NCBI GenBank assembly: GCA_037501455.1
Contig: CM074865.1
Location: 7,947,001-8,011,000 of the forward strand
Reading direction: 5' to 3'
Source: Lantana camara
Taxonomy: Eukaryota > Streptophyta > Magnoliopsida > Lamiales > Verbenaceae
Length of the DNA: 64,000 nucleotides
Position numbers and translations under genes: made by a program. Below, one piece after another: positions 22,351 to 33,086 of this stretch (position 1 is its first letter; the number at the start of each line of letters is the position of its first letter). The notes under the pieces are model-generated. The model saw nothing but the letters and a program-made list of their open reading frames with translations. It was not told the DNA's origin and made no database searches.

Positions 22351-24317
22351 TGTTAGAGTAGTGACCTAGAAGAGCCAAATAGTTTAGGCCTCTTTTTGTA
22401 AACTACTCTTATTAGCAGCAATTTGTGACATTAATGTAATAATAAATGTAACGTTTCATAGTCGTTTAATTCTATGTGGCCAATTCATCATGTCTCATTC
22501 AAGTTTATTAATTGCATATTATAACTGTTTGTGTATGGATGAAACCCCAAGGTCACATTAAGCTACGGGACTTGACCTCGCATAGGGATGGAGGTTATGA
22601 AACAAGTCTCTATGGCGTGACCTAAACCAACTCCAAGTCGAAGAGTCTAATAAGCACGGGGATGTTGACTTGACTCGTTTGAGACTTGCTCATACGACGT
22701 GCCTTTTAGAAAGGTTACTTTGTTTCATAAGTATTGAATGTAGAGACATTCACACGCGTATGGGGGTGCTTGTTAGGGAACAAGTACACTGAGGATCCCG
22801 ACAGGAACACCTCAATGGGGTAAGGCTTTTACGCCTTAATGATGAGGTTGGTTCCCTAGTTATGGTAGTGTCTAAATGGTCCTTAGACTTGAGGCTCCAT
22901 TGATGCTCTGTGCATGACAAGGGCAATGTTTGATATGCGCCTAGAGATTCATGGGTTCCATGAATCTCGTTATGGTTGTATGTTGGCATTGTTCGAATCA
23001 TGTATGGGGGCATATGAGAGGCCAACATAGAATCTATCGCTCGTCTAGAAGAACGAGTGAATCACCCATGAGTTCTATTGTAGCACATTCCACTTAAATC
23101 CTTGCGCAAGGTAGTGAGATCTAAATTAGGAAATGAGTTTCCTAGAGTGTTAGATCAAATGGAATTGCTATTAGAATTAATTCATAGCATTAGGACTAAT
23201 AGGGTTCTATTATTCCCATGCCCTAGGTCCTAATCGGGGATTAGACGATAGAAGGATCTTATCTCACGGTATCCATGAGACTGAAAGGTTCACAGCATAA
23301 ACTTCACCTGTTGGATGGGTGGTCATGAGCTTGTCACTAGACATCGATCATGATCTGTAGGTACTGATTAATTAAAAGGAGTTTTAATTAAACAGTGATT
23401 AATTGAAAGAGTTCAATTAAATCAATAAGATAAAAGATTATCTGAAATACCACATTAAGAATGTGGGCCTACTACTATTCATTGGTGAACCTAAGGGGTC
23501 ACACAATGACTCTAATTGAACAACAAGATTATCTAAAGATCAATAGAGATTGATTGATGAATTAAAAGAGTTTAATTTATGAGAGAGTAATTAATTAATA
23601 ATTGTATTAATTAATTTATGCTTAATTGTTAAGCTATTGAGAATAGATGTTAAAGAGTTAACATTAATTTAAATAAGTGTATTTAAATTAATTGGACTTG
23701 AAATTTAATTAGGAGTAATTAATTTTTAAGTCCACAAATTTAATTAGATGTTGGACTTTTGATTTAATTATTGTAATTAAATTAAGTCCACTAATTAAAT
23801 AAATATTTGGCCTTTTAATTTAATTAGTAGTAATTTAATTAAAGCCCATTATATCAACTAGCTCAGCCCATAAGGTTTTTGACCTAGGGTTAAGCATATA
23901 AACAGATTTGTGAGAAGAAAGAAATGATCGTTGTTTTTCTTCTTTTCTGCTTTCTCTCCAAGTCTCTCTCTTCTCTCTCTTTTCTCAATACAGTATTGAG
24001 AATACTATTAGATAATCAATATCTAATTAGTGTTCTAGTGTGCTAATTGATTAGTTATTCAATTACGAGTCGTGGACTACCTTAGAGGAATTCCGCGTGG
24101 GATTCTTGGAAGAAGATCGGATAGAAGAGAAGCGGGTAGGTTTTGGAAAACCTTCTAGTCATCGTCATCAATAGGAAGCGAAAGAGGTATTTGATTCTTC
24201 TTTGGTTTAAATCGTAAATCTTTAATCAAAGGTGATCTTGTTTGGAATTCCGATAAATTGATTTATAATCCCTAAAAATTTTAATTTCCGCTGCGTTAGG
24301 GTTGACGAATTCCAACA
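22351..24317 (+). repeat. 5' LTR of outer copia element
   Basis: Starts TG and ends CA. A TATA-like ATATAAA sits at about 23896-23902, followed by a pyrimidine-rich stretch (about 23935-23995), a likely transcription start region. Three hairpin motifs GGACTT...AAGTCC lie at 23694-23847. Confidence 0.95.
23694..23847 (+). repeat. three successive hairpin motifs in outer LTR
   Basis: Units at 23694-23733, 23753-23789 and 23809-23847 each have GGACTT (GGCCTT in the third), then TTAATTA, a short loop, TAATTAA or TTAATTA, and AAGTCC (AAGCCC in the third). Each could form an imperfect stem. The 3' LTR has the same array 14649 bp downstream. Confidence 0.8.
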
Positions 24318-24318
24318 G

Positions 24319-24330
24319 TGGTATCAGAGC
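24319..24330 (+). other. primer binding site of outer copia element
   Basis: TGGTATCAGAGC lies two bases after the 5' LTR end. This is the standard plant copia site complementary to the 3' end of initiator tRNA-Met. Confidence 0.95.
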
Positions 24331-24599
24331 CATACTTTGATTGATTTACGATTTTAGTTCCTTGTATTAATTTGATTAATATGTTGATGCGTATCGTGCT
24401 TGTTTTAAAAGAGATACATTTGGGCAAAGTTTTAAAATTTGAAGAAAAGTTCTTGTTTTAAAACTTGTAAAAGAATTATGAGATTTTGTGAAAATCGAAA
24501 AACTGTTTTTCGTAGTTTCGTAAAATTATAATTTTTATTTGTGTTTTATTTTAAAATAGTTTTAAAATAAAATTAAACAAAAAAAAAAAAAAAAAAGGG

Positions 24600-24618
24600 G
24601 ACTGCACTGTGCAGTCCC
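24600..24618 (+). repeat. 9-bp-stem palindrome between A-tracts in outer leader
   Basis: The near-perfect palindrome GGACTGCACTGTGCAGTCC is followed by GC-rich sequence including GGGCAGCGGCTGCTGCC. The block sits between an A-run ending at about 24596 and another at about 24675-24700, and differs sharply in base composition from its surroundings. Confidence 0.8.
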
Positions 24619-24667
24619 GTGCGCAGTGTGTGCGTGTGGTGGGCAGCGGCTGCTGCCTAGGGCATCA

Positions 24668-24705
<38 letters not shown>

Positions 24706-24712
24706 GATTTAA

Positions 24713-24783
24713 TTGTCCCTGCTGGGATTTGAACCCAGCACATGGACAAATGCATGGTAGCACCGCCCCATTAGGCTACCCAG
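24713..24783 (-). other. tRNA-like sequence in outer copia leader (not a working tRNA)
   Basis: Read on the minus strand, GGTAGCCTAATGGGGCGG fits an A box and GGGTTCAAATCCCAG a T-arm/B box at about the right spacing. The sequence expected to close the acceptor stem does not pair, so I do not call a tRNA gene. A second B-box-like GGGTTCGAAACCCC (minus strand) lies near 24856-24870. Confidence 0.5.
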
Positions 24784-24902
24784 TTTGTTAGCCATAAGTC
24801 TGCAATTTTTCTTTAATCAATGATAAATTACAGAAACCTTTTTCAGAGGATACCTGGGGTTTCGAACCCAAGTCCGTCAAGTTTGCAAAAGAATTAAGTT
24901 TC

Positions 24903-25249
24903 TGTTACAGTAGGTCAAATATTACGGCTGCATTTGGCAGCCACAATTGTTGAAGGAAATGGGATGCATTAGCAAACATGCAGTAACTAGAAGCTGCATG
25001 AAATATTTCCAGCGCCAAACAGTTGAAAAAGGTGGAATGCCATGCATGTTGATTACCCACAAAGTTTGACAAAGGCCATGCAACATTAATTACGACGCGT
25101 TAATGTACAGTAAATTTATGCCTATAAATAGTGCCGTTTTCAGTTCTTTTTGGAGAGAACAATTCAATACGAATTCAGTAATACACATTACTACCAATAG
25201 TAATTATTTCTTGTCTTCTTTCGTCTATTTATTATTCAGTTTCATATCA
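24903..25249 (+). repeat. 5' LTR of inner copia element
   Basis: 347 bp, TG...CA ends. TATAAATA at 25123-25130 is a clear TATA box. The small frame inside it has no independent meaning. Confidence 0.95.
25123..25130 (+). promoter_or_regulatory. TATA box in inner LTR
   Basis: TATAAATA lies about 120 bp before the LTR end, the expected place for the U3/R border. The same box is at 31445-31452 in the 3' LTR. Confidence 0.75.
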
Positions 25250-25369
25250 CGTTATCAGCACGATTGTTCTAATATTCTCCAGGCAAATCAACCAGAAGAC
25301 AAATGTAATATTCTATATCTATTTATTCATATTTCTATACTATCTACTTATTCACGTTCTCATATATAG

Positions 25370-25670
25370 TATTACTACGAATGGCTAAGCCTTCTCTTAA
25401 TACATATTATATTTATATATATATAATTACTATATATATATATATATATATATATATCTAGTTACATTATAGTATTATTACGAATGGCTAATGCCTTCTC
25501 TTAATACATATTTATATATATATAATGGATGGCTAAAACCTCCCAATATTACTTATCTATATTTAATGGAGGATTAAATCCCCTAATAATATCTACTTAT
25601 ATAATGGAGGATAAAACCTCCGTATTATATTTATTTACATGCAAATGGAAGGCCGTGCCCCCTACTTATC
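25370..25670 (+). repeat. degenerate repeat array in inner element leader
   Basis: Six related units, each an ATGG-headed word (ACGAATGGCTAAGCCTTCTC, GGATGGCTAAAACCTCC, GGAGGATTAAATCCCC, GGAGGATAAAACCTCC, GGAAGGCCGTGCCCCC) separated by AT-rich spacers such as TACTTAT. Several are short inverted repeats (GGAGG...CCTCC). Confidence 0.7.
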
Positions 25671-25992
25671 CATTTATACTATATATAATTATGTGCGCTT
25701 AATTTATGTCCTAAACTGTTAATGTTTATATGTTTATTGCTCTGCATATATTTTATCAACCCTGAGCATGCATAAATCATTATCATTAATGCTTGCATTT
25801 ATATTTATTTATGCTCCAAATAAAATAAATAAATATATATATATATACACTTTTTCCAACGGTTATTTTATAAAATATATATATATACTTTTACAACGGC
25901 TATATATTTTTTTTTAAATATAAAAATATAAAATAAAATTATATATGTAACGGCTAGTTTGTAACGGCTAGCTGTAATTTTTCTATAAATAG

Positions 25993-26250
25993 ATGATTTT
26001 GGGTAAATATAATTCATTCACTTCTACATCTTACTTCTTACTCTCAAAAACCCTAGAAGATCTCGTTGCTATTTTTTCACATATCAAGATGTTGTCAGCT
26101 GAAGGAATTTTCATGATAATCATAGTCATTGCTTTTGCTATTTTTATTCTTAGTATAGATATCCCGGAACGGGATATGTACATCATGCTTGTCGTATCGG
26201 TTATGATCCCATTGTTGCTCCTAGGAATAGCATTTGATATTGACATTTAA
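25993..26250 (+). CDS. small hydrophobic ORF upstream of gag (unknown)
   Basis: An 85-codon frame precedes gag by 69 bases. From the internal Met at 26089 it reads as a two-helix hydrophobic peptide: IFMIIIVIAFAIFILSI, then an acidic DIPERD turn, then a second hydrophobic stretch containing LVVSVMIPLLLLGIAF. I know no copia protein like it. The frame could be chance, because AT-rich DNA readily encodes I/F/L/M-rich peptides. Confidence 0.35.
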   Translation: MILGKYNSFTSTSYFLLSKTLEDLVAIFSHIKMLSAEGIFMIIIVIAFAIFILSIDIPERDMYIMLVVSVMIPLLLLGIAFDIDI

Positions 26251-26319
26251 AATTATTGTACGTGTTATTTAATTAATGAAGGTACTAATTATTTTCTCTA
26301 TCTTATATTAGTTGCAAGT

Positions 26320-27366
26320 ATGTCAAATCTTACGAAGCTTGAGTTCACTGCTTTAGATCTCACTGGAAAAAATTATCTGTCATGGATTCTTGATGCAAAG
26401 ATTCATCTAAATGCAAGGGGGCTCGGTGAAACAATTATAAAAGAAAATGAGGCATCAAGCCAAGATAAGGCTAAGTCCATGATTTTTATCCGTCATCACC
26501 TTGATGAGGGATTAAAAACTGAGTATTTAACTGTAGAGGATCCACTTGAGTTGTGGGAAAATTTAAGGGAGAGATATGATCACCAGAAAACTGTTATCCT
26601 CCCCAAGGCTCGTTATGAATGGATTCATTTAAGGCTACAAGATTTCAAAACCGTATCCGAGTATAACTCAATGGTTTTCAAAATCAGTTCTAAGCTGAAA
26701 TTGTGTGGTGAACCCCTCACCGATAATGATTTACTTGAGAAAACCTACTCTACTTTTCACCCCTCAAATTTGCTCCTGCAGCAGCAATACCGTGAAAAGG
26801 GTTTTACAAAATACTCTCAGTTGATCTCATGTCTTTTGGTAGCTGAAATGAATAATGAGCTATTATTGAAAAATCATGAAAGTCGCCCCACTGGATCTGC
26901 TCCTTTGCCAGAAGCAAATGCAGCAGTACACAACTACCCCGGAAGAGGTGGTCGTGGTCATGGACGAGGTCGTGGCCGTGGACGAGGCCTGAGAAACTAC
27001 AGTTATCATCATCCTAGTGGTCCTTCTGGAAGCCAGAAAAATAATCACGAAAGCAAACAAAGAAAGGGCAAATTTACCCAGAATGATCATAAGAAGGGTG
27101 TAGAAAACCCATGCTTTCGGTGTGGTCTAAAGGGCCACTGGACGCGTACCTGTCGTACGCCTGACCATTTTGTTAAGCTATATCAAGCTTCAATCAAAGG
27201 AAAGGGAAAAAATGTTGAAGCAAATTTTGCAAATAATATCCCTATTTTTGATAATCCAGACAATGAGATTGAAGCAAATATGGCTCTTAAGGATGATGAA
27301 TTTGATAACCTCGCCGGTATCACGCATCTCGATACGGCTGATTTCCTCATGACGGATGAATTCTAG
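26320..27366 (+). CDS. gag: gag of inner copia element
   Basis: 348 aa, uninterrupted. The N-terminal half is a copia gag (UBN2-type) domain starting MSNLTKLEFTALDLTGKNYL, followed by an Arg/Gly-rich basic stretch (about 205-225) and a CCHC zinc knuckle CFRCGLKGHWTRTC (about residue 265), which binds RNA. It forms the virus-like particle. It ends in TAG, and a spacer of 150 nt with a further in-frame stop separates it from pol. Confidence 0.9.
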   Translation: MSNLTKLEFTALDLTGKNYLSWILDAKIHLNARGLGETIIKENEASSQDKAKSMIFIRHHLDEGLKTEYLTVEDPLELWENLRERYDHQKTVILPKARYEWIHLRLQDFKTVSEYNSMVFKISSKLKLCGEPLTDNDLLEKTYSTFHPSNLLLQQQYREKGFTKYSQLISCLLVAEMNNELLLKNHESRPTGSAPLPEANAAVHNYPGRGGRGHGRGRGRGRGLRNYSYHHPSGPSGSQKNNHESKQRKGKFTQNDHKKGVENPCFRCGLKGHWTRTCRTPDHFVKLYQASIKGKGKNVEANFANNIPIFDNPDNEIEANMALKDDEFDNLAGITHLDTADFLMTDEF

Positions 27367-27516
27367 CTTACATGGTTGATTATTAGTTATATACTATTTT
27401 CCTCGTATTGTATTATGTTTTATTTCCTATCATTATGTACCCAGTTTTGTTATTAATATTATTATCTCACATGTTATTTCCATTCTTCTTACTATGAACT
27501 TTTATTTTATGAAGAT
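27367..27516 (+). other. gag-pol spacer of inner element, possible intron or reinitiation region
   Basis: Gag and pol are in the same frame, but this stretch has at least two in-frame stops counting the gag TAG. A pyrimidine-rich run and AAG precede the pol ATG at 27517, which could be a splice acceptor. I cannot identify a matching donor with confidence. Confidence 0.5.
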
Positions 27517-28962
27517 ATGGATACGTCACTGCATTCATACGAGATCGACTCAAATAAAAGGGATATATGTCTTGCAGACAGTGCCACAACGCACACAATC
27601 CTAAAAGATAGAAAATATTTCTCTCATTTGATAAAAAGTGAAGCAAATGTCAATACTATATCGGGTAGTGCAAAATTGATTGAAGGCTCCGGAAGAGCTA
27701 CAATATTACTACCCCACGGGACGAAGTTTATTATTAATGATGCATTATTTTGCTCTAAGTCCCAAAGAAATTTATTAAGCTTCAAGGATATCTGTCTTAA
27801 CGGATATCACATTGAAACAGGAAATGAGAGAAATATTGAATACTTGTATATAACAAGTAAAAGGCGTATTCTGGAAAAACTACCTGCTTTTTCGTCAGGT
27901 TTATATTATACACGCATAAGTGCAATTGAAGCACATGCCATCACAAACCAGAAGTTTGTGAATCCACAAGATTTTATTATTTGGCATGATCGATTGGGTC
28001 ACCCCGGATTAACAATGATGCGAAAAATCATTGAAAGTACACAAGGGCATCATTTAAGGAACCAGAAGATTCCTCAAAAAAGAAAGGACCCGTGTACAGC
28101 TTGTTCCCTTGGGAAATTGATTGTGAGACCATCACCAGTTAAAATAAAAGATGAATCACCTGCTTTTCTTGAACGTATTCAAGGTGATATATGTGGACCA
28201 ATTCATCCACCATGTGGACCATTTCGATATTTTATGGTATTGATCGATGCATCTACCAGATGGTCACATGTTTGTTTGTTATCAACTCGTAACATGGCAT
28301 TTGCAAGATTGCTTGCCCAAATTATTAAATTACGAGCACAATTCCCTGATAACACAATCAGGAGAATTCGATTGGACAATGCTGGTGAGTTCACATCCCA
28401 AACATTTAATGATTATTGTATGGCAACTGGAATTATTATTGAGCATCCTGTTGCTCATGTCCATACACAGAATGGTTTAGCTGAATCATTAATTAAACGT
28501 CTTCAGCTTATTGCTAGACCATTGATAATGAGAACAAAGCTCCCGATTTCAGTATGGGGACATGCGATTTTACATGCAGAGACATTAATTCGCATTAGAC
28601 CAAGTGCTTATCATAAATACTCCCCGTTCCAACTTGCATACGGTCAAGAACCAAATATTTCCCACCTAAGAATTTTTGGTTGTGCAGTATATGTGCCTGT
28701 AGCACCACCACAACGTACTAAAATGGGGCCCCAGAGAAGGTTGGGAATTTATGTTGGATATGAAAGTCCATCCATTATCAGATATCTTGAACCACAAACG
28801 GGTGATATGTTTAGAGCACGTTTTGCCGACTGTCATTTTGATGAAAATATTTTCCCAGCATTAGGGGGAGAAAACAAACAATTGGAAAAGGAAATTTCAT
28901 GGTATGAACCATCATTATTGTATCTTGACCCACGCACAAAGCAGTGTGAGATGGAAGTATAA
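27517..28962 (+). pseudogene. pol: pol piece 1 of inner element: protease and integrase
   Basis: 481 codons. Protease signature LADSATTHTIL near the start; the usual Asp-Ser-Gly is Asp-Ser-Ala here. The integrase zinc region follows (WHDRLGHPG...CTACSLGK), then the core with GDICGP, LDNAGEF and the Glu of NGLAESLIKR. The frame stops at TAA (28960-28962), but homologous sequence continues at once in the same frame, so this is a nonsense mutation and not a natural end. Confidence 0.85.
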
Positions 28963-30102
28963 AAGATTGTACACTTGCAAAGTATTGCAAACCAATTACC
29001 AGATGCTTTTACAGATGCAAAACGAGTGACTAAGTCACATATACCAGCTGTCAATGCTCCTGCTCGAATTGAAATTCCAAAAGGTCAACCTGAGAAAAAT
29101 ATTGCTCATGAATCTATGGTACGCCTGAAGCGTGGTAGACCTCCTGGATCGAAGGATAAGAATCCTCGTAAAAGAAAAGGAGCTAATATGAATGATGATC
29201 ACGGTATAGAAAAAGGTGTCCCAGAAGAGACACCAAATGAGAAAGATATCACAAAAGAAATTTTGAATAAAGAAAGTGTCCCAGAAGAGACACAGAATGG
29301 GGAAAGTGTTTCAGAAGAAACACAAAGTGAGATAAATGAAGAAATCTCAATTAATTACTTGTATTCAAGAAAGCTGTGGAATCAAAGTGATATCAACATT
29401 GATGAAATATTTTCTTATGCCATAGATATCATTCATGAAAATGAAGATCCCGAACCAAGATCTATCATTGAATGTCAAAATAGACATGATTGGAATAAAT
29501 GGAAAGACGCCATTCAGGCTGAATTAAATTCTTTGAATAAAAGAAGTGTGTTTGGACCTGTTGTCCTCACACCTGAAGGTATAAAACCTGTAGGGTACAA
29601 ATGGGTTTTCGTACGAAAACGAAATGAGAAAAATGAAGTCACAAGATATAAAGCAAGGCTCGTTGCCCAAGGATTTTCTCAAAGACCCGGGATTGATTAT
29701 GAGGAAACGTATTCTCCTGTTATGGATGCGATTACGTTTAGATATTTAATCAGCCTTACAGTTTCCCAAGAATTGCAAATGCGTCTAATGGATGTTGTTA
29801 CAGCTTATCTGTACGGATCACTTGATAGTGATATTTATATGAAAGTCCCTGAAGGATTCAAAATGCCTGAAGCATTAAAGTCAAAACCAAAAGAGAAATG
29901 TTCGATCAAATTACAACGATCTCTTTACGGGTTAAAGCAGTCAGGACGCATGTGGTACAATCGCTTGAGCGAATTTTTGTCAAAGAAAGGATATGTGAAT
30001 ACTCCAATTTGTCCATGCGTATATATTAAAAGAACAGTATCCGGATACGTTATTATTGCTGTCTATGTTGATGATTTGAACATTATTGGAACTGCCAAAT
30101 AA
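28963..30102 (+). pseudogene. pol: pol piece 2 of inner element: linker and reverse transcriptase
   Basis: Same frame as piece 1. A Glu/Lys-rich linker includes three copies of a PEETxN-like word (SVPEETQNG, SVSEETQSE and a relative), then the copia reverse transcriptase begins near WNKWKDAIQAELNSL. Catalytic Asp motifs MDVVTAYLYG and YVDDLNIIG are present. A stop at 30100-30102 interrupts it just after YVDD; downstream sequence stays in frame. Confidence 0.85.
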
Positions 30103-31062
30103 ATCCATGAGACTGCAGCATATTTAAAGAATGAATTTGAAATGAAAGATCTTGGGCAAACCAAATTTTGTCTTGGTTTGCAGATTGAGCAAAAACAAAA
30201 TGGAATTTTTGTACATCAATCAGCTTATACCGAAAGGGTGTTAAAACGCTTTAACATGGATAAAGCAAACCCTTTGAGCACTCCAATGATTGGGAGATCG
30301 CTAAGTGTAGAAACAGATCCATTTCGCCCTCGCGAAGAAAATGAAGAAGTTCTTGGATCTGAAACACCATACCTCAGTGCAATTGGGGCTCTTATGTATC
30401 TTGCTAATTGTACTAGACCTGACATATCTTTTGCAGTTAATTTATTAGCAAGGTTCAGCTCATCCCCGACTAAAAGACATTGGAATGGGATTAAACATCT
30501 ATTCCGATATCTTCGAGGTACAGTAGATTTGGGATTATTTTATTCTAAAAATACAGAACATGTTTTGGTTGGTTATGCAGATGCAGGATATTTATCAGAT
30601 CCACACAAAGCTAGATCCCAAACAGGTTACGTATTTACAATTGGAGGCACTGCAATTTCTTGGAGATCGCAGAAACAAACACTTGTTGCTACTTCTTCCA
30701 ACCATGCTGAGGTCATCGCACTTCATGAAGCGAGTCGAGAATGTTTTTGGTTAAGATCAATGACACAACACATCTTGACCTCCTGCGGCATATCAATTGA
30801 TAAAAGTCCAACAACGATATATGAAGACAACGCCGCATGTATTGCTCAAATGAAGGAGGGATATATCAAAACTGATAGAACCAAACATATCCCACCGAAG
30901 TTTTACCAGTATACACAAGATCTCGAGAAGAGTGGAGAAATCAGCGTTCAATATGTTCAATCATGTCACAACTCCGCAGATCTCTTCACAAAGGCGCTCC
31001 CCACTACAACTTTCAAGAAACATGTCCATGACATTGGAATGCGTCATCTTCGAGATCTGTGA
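30103..31062 (+). pseudogene. pol: pol piece 3 of inner element: RT end and RNase H
   Basis: Same frame. It holds MKDLGQTKFCLGLQI, the TRPDISFAVN region and copia RNase H motifs (GYADAGYLSD, SNHAEVIALHEA, EDNAACIAQMK). It ends at a natural stop at 31060-31062, about 160 bp before the 3' LTR. Confidence 0.85.
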
Positions 31063-31224
31063 ACAAATCTCACCAATGTTAACATCAGGGGGAGCCTGCA
31101 CAGCTGTACTCTTTTCCTTCTTCGGGTTTTTATCCCACTGGGTTTTTCCTGATAAGGTTTTTAATGAGGCAGCACTAAATAGTGCATACGAAGGAGATGT
31201 TTACAAAAGCATCCCAAGGGGGAG

Positions 31225-31571
31225 TGTTACAGTAGGTCAAATATTACGGCTGCATTTGGCAGCCACAATTGTTGAAGGAAATGGGATGCATTAGCAAACA
31301 TGCAGTAACTAGAAGCTGCATGAAATATTTCCAGCGCCAAACAGTTGAAAAAGGTGGAATGCCATGCATGTTGATTACCCACAAAGTTTGACAAAGGCCA
31401 TGCAACATTAATTACGACGCGTTAATGTACAGTAAATTTATGCCTATAAATAGTGCCGTTTTCAGTTCTTTTTGGAGAGAACAATTCAATACGAATTCAG
31501 TAATACACATTACTACCAATAGTAATTATTTCTTGTCTTCTTTCGTCTATTTATTATTCAGTTTCATATCA
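31225..31571 (+). repeat. 3' LTR of inner copia element
   Basis: Matches 24903-25249 with no difference seen by eye. It is preceded by the purine tract AAGGGGGAG. Confidence 0.95.
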
Positions 31572-33086
31572 GTTTTAAAGGTTGTTTTAAAACTAAATCC
31601 TTTTAATTAATTTTGTAAAATTGTTTTACTTGAAAATTAATTAATTTTTGCCCAAATTCGAATTGTTGAAATAGAAGCATGATTTATTAGATAGAGATCT
31701 AATGGGAATTAAATTGGATTAGATAATTCAATTTAATTAAAATTGAAGGATTAATTTAATTTGTGAATTAAAAGATAATCCTTGGTCAATAAATAATTTT
31801 AGAAGTTATTTAAAGACTTTAAATCGCATAATGACTATTTACTTGGTAAATTTATTTTATGCAATGCATTGGATGTATGGTTGGATCAATCATGGGCTTT
31901 ATTTGCGCTATGTATGGTTTTATTTTATTTATGCATTTTGATATTGGTTTTAACGAGAGCGCCTGCGAGCCTCTTATTCAATTGTTGTAAGCATTGTTTT
32001 TATTTTCTCCCCCTTAAAATGTAATCCCCCTTTATTTTGTAAAGAGAGTAGTTTTAGGGTGAGATCTCTAATTAGATTAGGAGATGGAGAAACAAGACGG
32101 AGCAAGCAACGGAATAAGAAGTCCATCAAGGCCCCAAAAGTGTTTGGGTGCAATTATTTTGATGTAATAGAATAGGGTTCTATTTAAGTGCTCTCTTTGT
32201 GTGTTTAATTCCGTTTGATGCATGAATAGAACCATGGTCCATAAAATGGCTATTATGGACCATGCATAGGAAGCCCATGATTATCCATTTTTGTAGGAGC
32301 ATGCTAGGTTTTTATTATCTTGTTATGAATGTTATCTTTATGTGCATAAATGTGTTCATGCATTAAATAAGATAAAATAAGATAATAATTACAATTGATG
32401 AGTCTTGGTGGAATTTTCGAAATTCTCAAACCCCGAACCGTCTTAGATAGTCTCAGACAAAATAAATATTAAATCCAAATGGAAATTGAAGGATAAAATT
32501 CGATTTTATAAATTTCCAAGCATTCCGTCAATAGAATTATTTGTTTTAGAATTAATCGAATCATTAAGTATTGGCCACGAGGCGTGGGATACGAAATGAC
32601 GAGATTAATTGAACTAAAATAATTCTTTGCATAAAAGATGCAATTTTTCAAAGTCAAAATTATGGTATTGGCCACGAGGCGTGGGATATTCATAATGGCG
32701 ATGGAGAAATCTTATGGATTGATGGGTCGGATTTAAATACTAATTAGTATAGATGTCGCACGAGTCGTGGGTCTATATGAAAGGTAATGCAAAATAATAT
32801 TAGGAGTTGTATAGAGATACAATTGATGATAAGATCGTCTACCTTAAGACTTAAAGTCGGATGTCTCACGAGTCGTGGGTCCGATGATAAGTGCTTGAGG
32901 ATCTTAATACCCACTATTTGAAAAATATGATTTTTCTAAATTCTATAAGGGGGTCAAAGGAGTTTGATTAATATAGTGGGAGACAACATTTGATAAAAGT
33001 CCATATCATTTGTAATTGTTGTTATTTCATATCAGTCACTCACACTACGTTTTCTGCTTACATGTAGATTTTCTGCTAAAATCGTG
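31572..33086 (+). other. untranslated leader of outer element, right part
   Basis: About 1.5 kb of leader between the inner insertion and outer gag. No coding frame is recognisable. It contains four copies of a CACGAG-type hairpin motif, listed separately, and is otherwise AT-rich. Confidence 0.75.
32573..32879 (+). repeat. four CCACGAGGCGTGG-type hairpin motifs in outer leader
   Basis: Copies at 32573-32588 and 32670-32685 (both GGCCACGAGGCGTGGG), 32756-32771 (TCGCACGAGTCGTGGG) and 32864-32879 (TCTCACGAGTCGTGGG). Each can fold as CACG-loop-CGTG. A related ACGAGTCGTGG lies in both outer LTRs (near 24064 and 38713). Confidence 0.85.

Larger units (their letters stand above)
24903..31571 (+). 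mobile_element. inner Ty1/copia retrotransposon inserted in leader of outer element
   Basis: LTRs at 24903-25249 and 31225-31571 are 347 bp each; reading base by base I see no difference. Both start TGTTACAG and end CATATCA. Flanking 5-mers are GTTTC (24898-24902) and GTTTT (31572-31576), a 4-of-5 match. After the 5' LTR comes GTTATCAGCACG, a probable primer site, and AAGGGGGAG precedes the 3' LTR as polypurine tract. Order inside: leader with repeats, a small hydrophobic ORF, gag, then pol in three same-frame pieces. Gag is intact; pol has two in-frame stops. The element is in the same orientation as its host element. Confidence 0.95.

Noticed and set aside
22750..23028. 92-codon ORF found twice, also at 37399-37677
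   Set aside because: It lies in the two LTRs of the same element, so the duplication is not evidence for a gene.
24713..24783. Second tRNA gene
   Set aside because: A and B boxes are present on the minus strand but the acceptor stem does not pair.
32573..32879. CRISPR-like array
   Set aside because: The repeats are only 16 bp, irregularly spaced, diverged, and sit in a plant retrotransposon leader.
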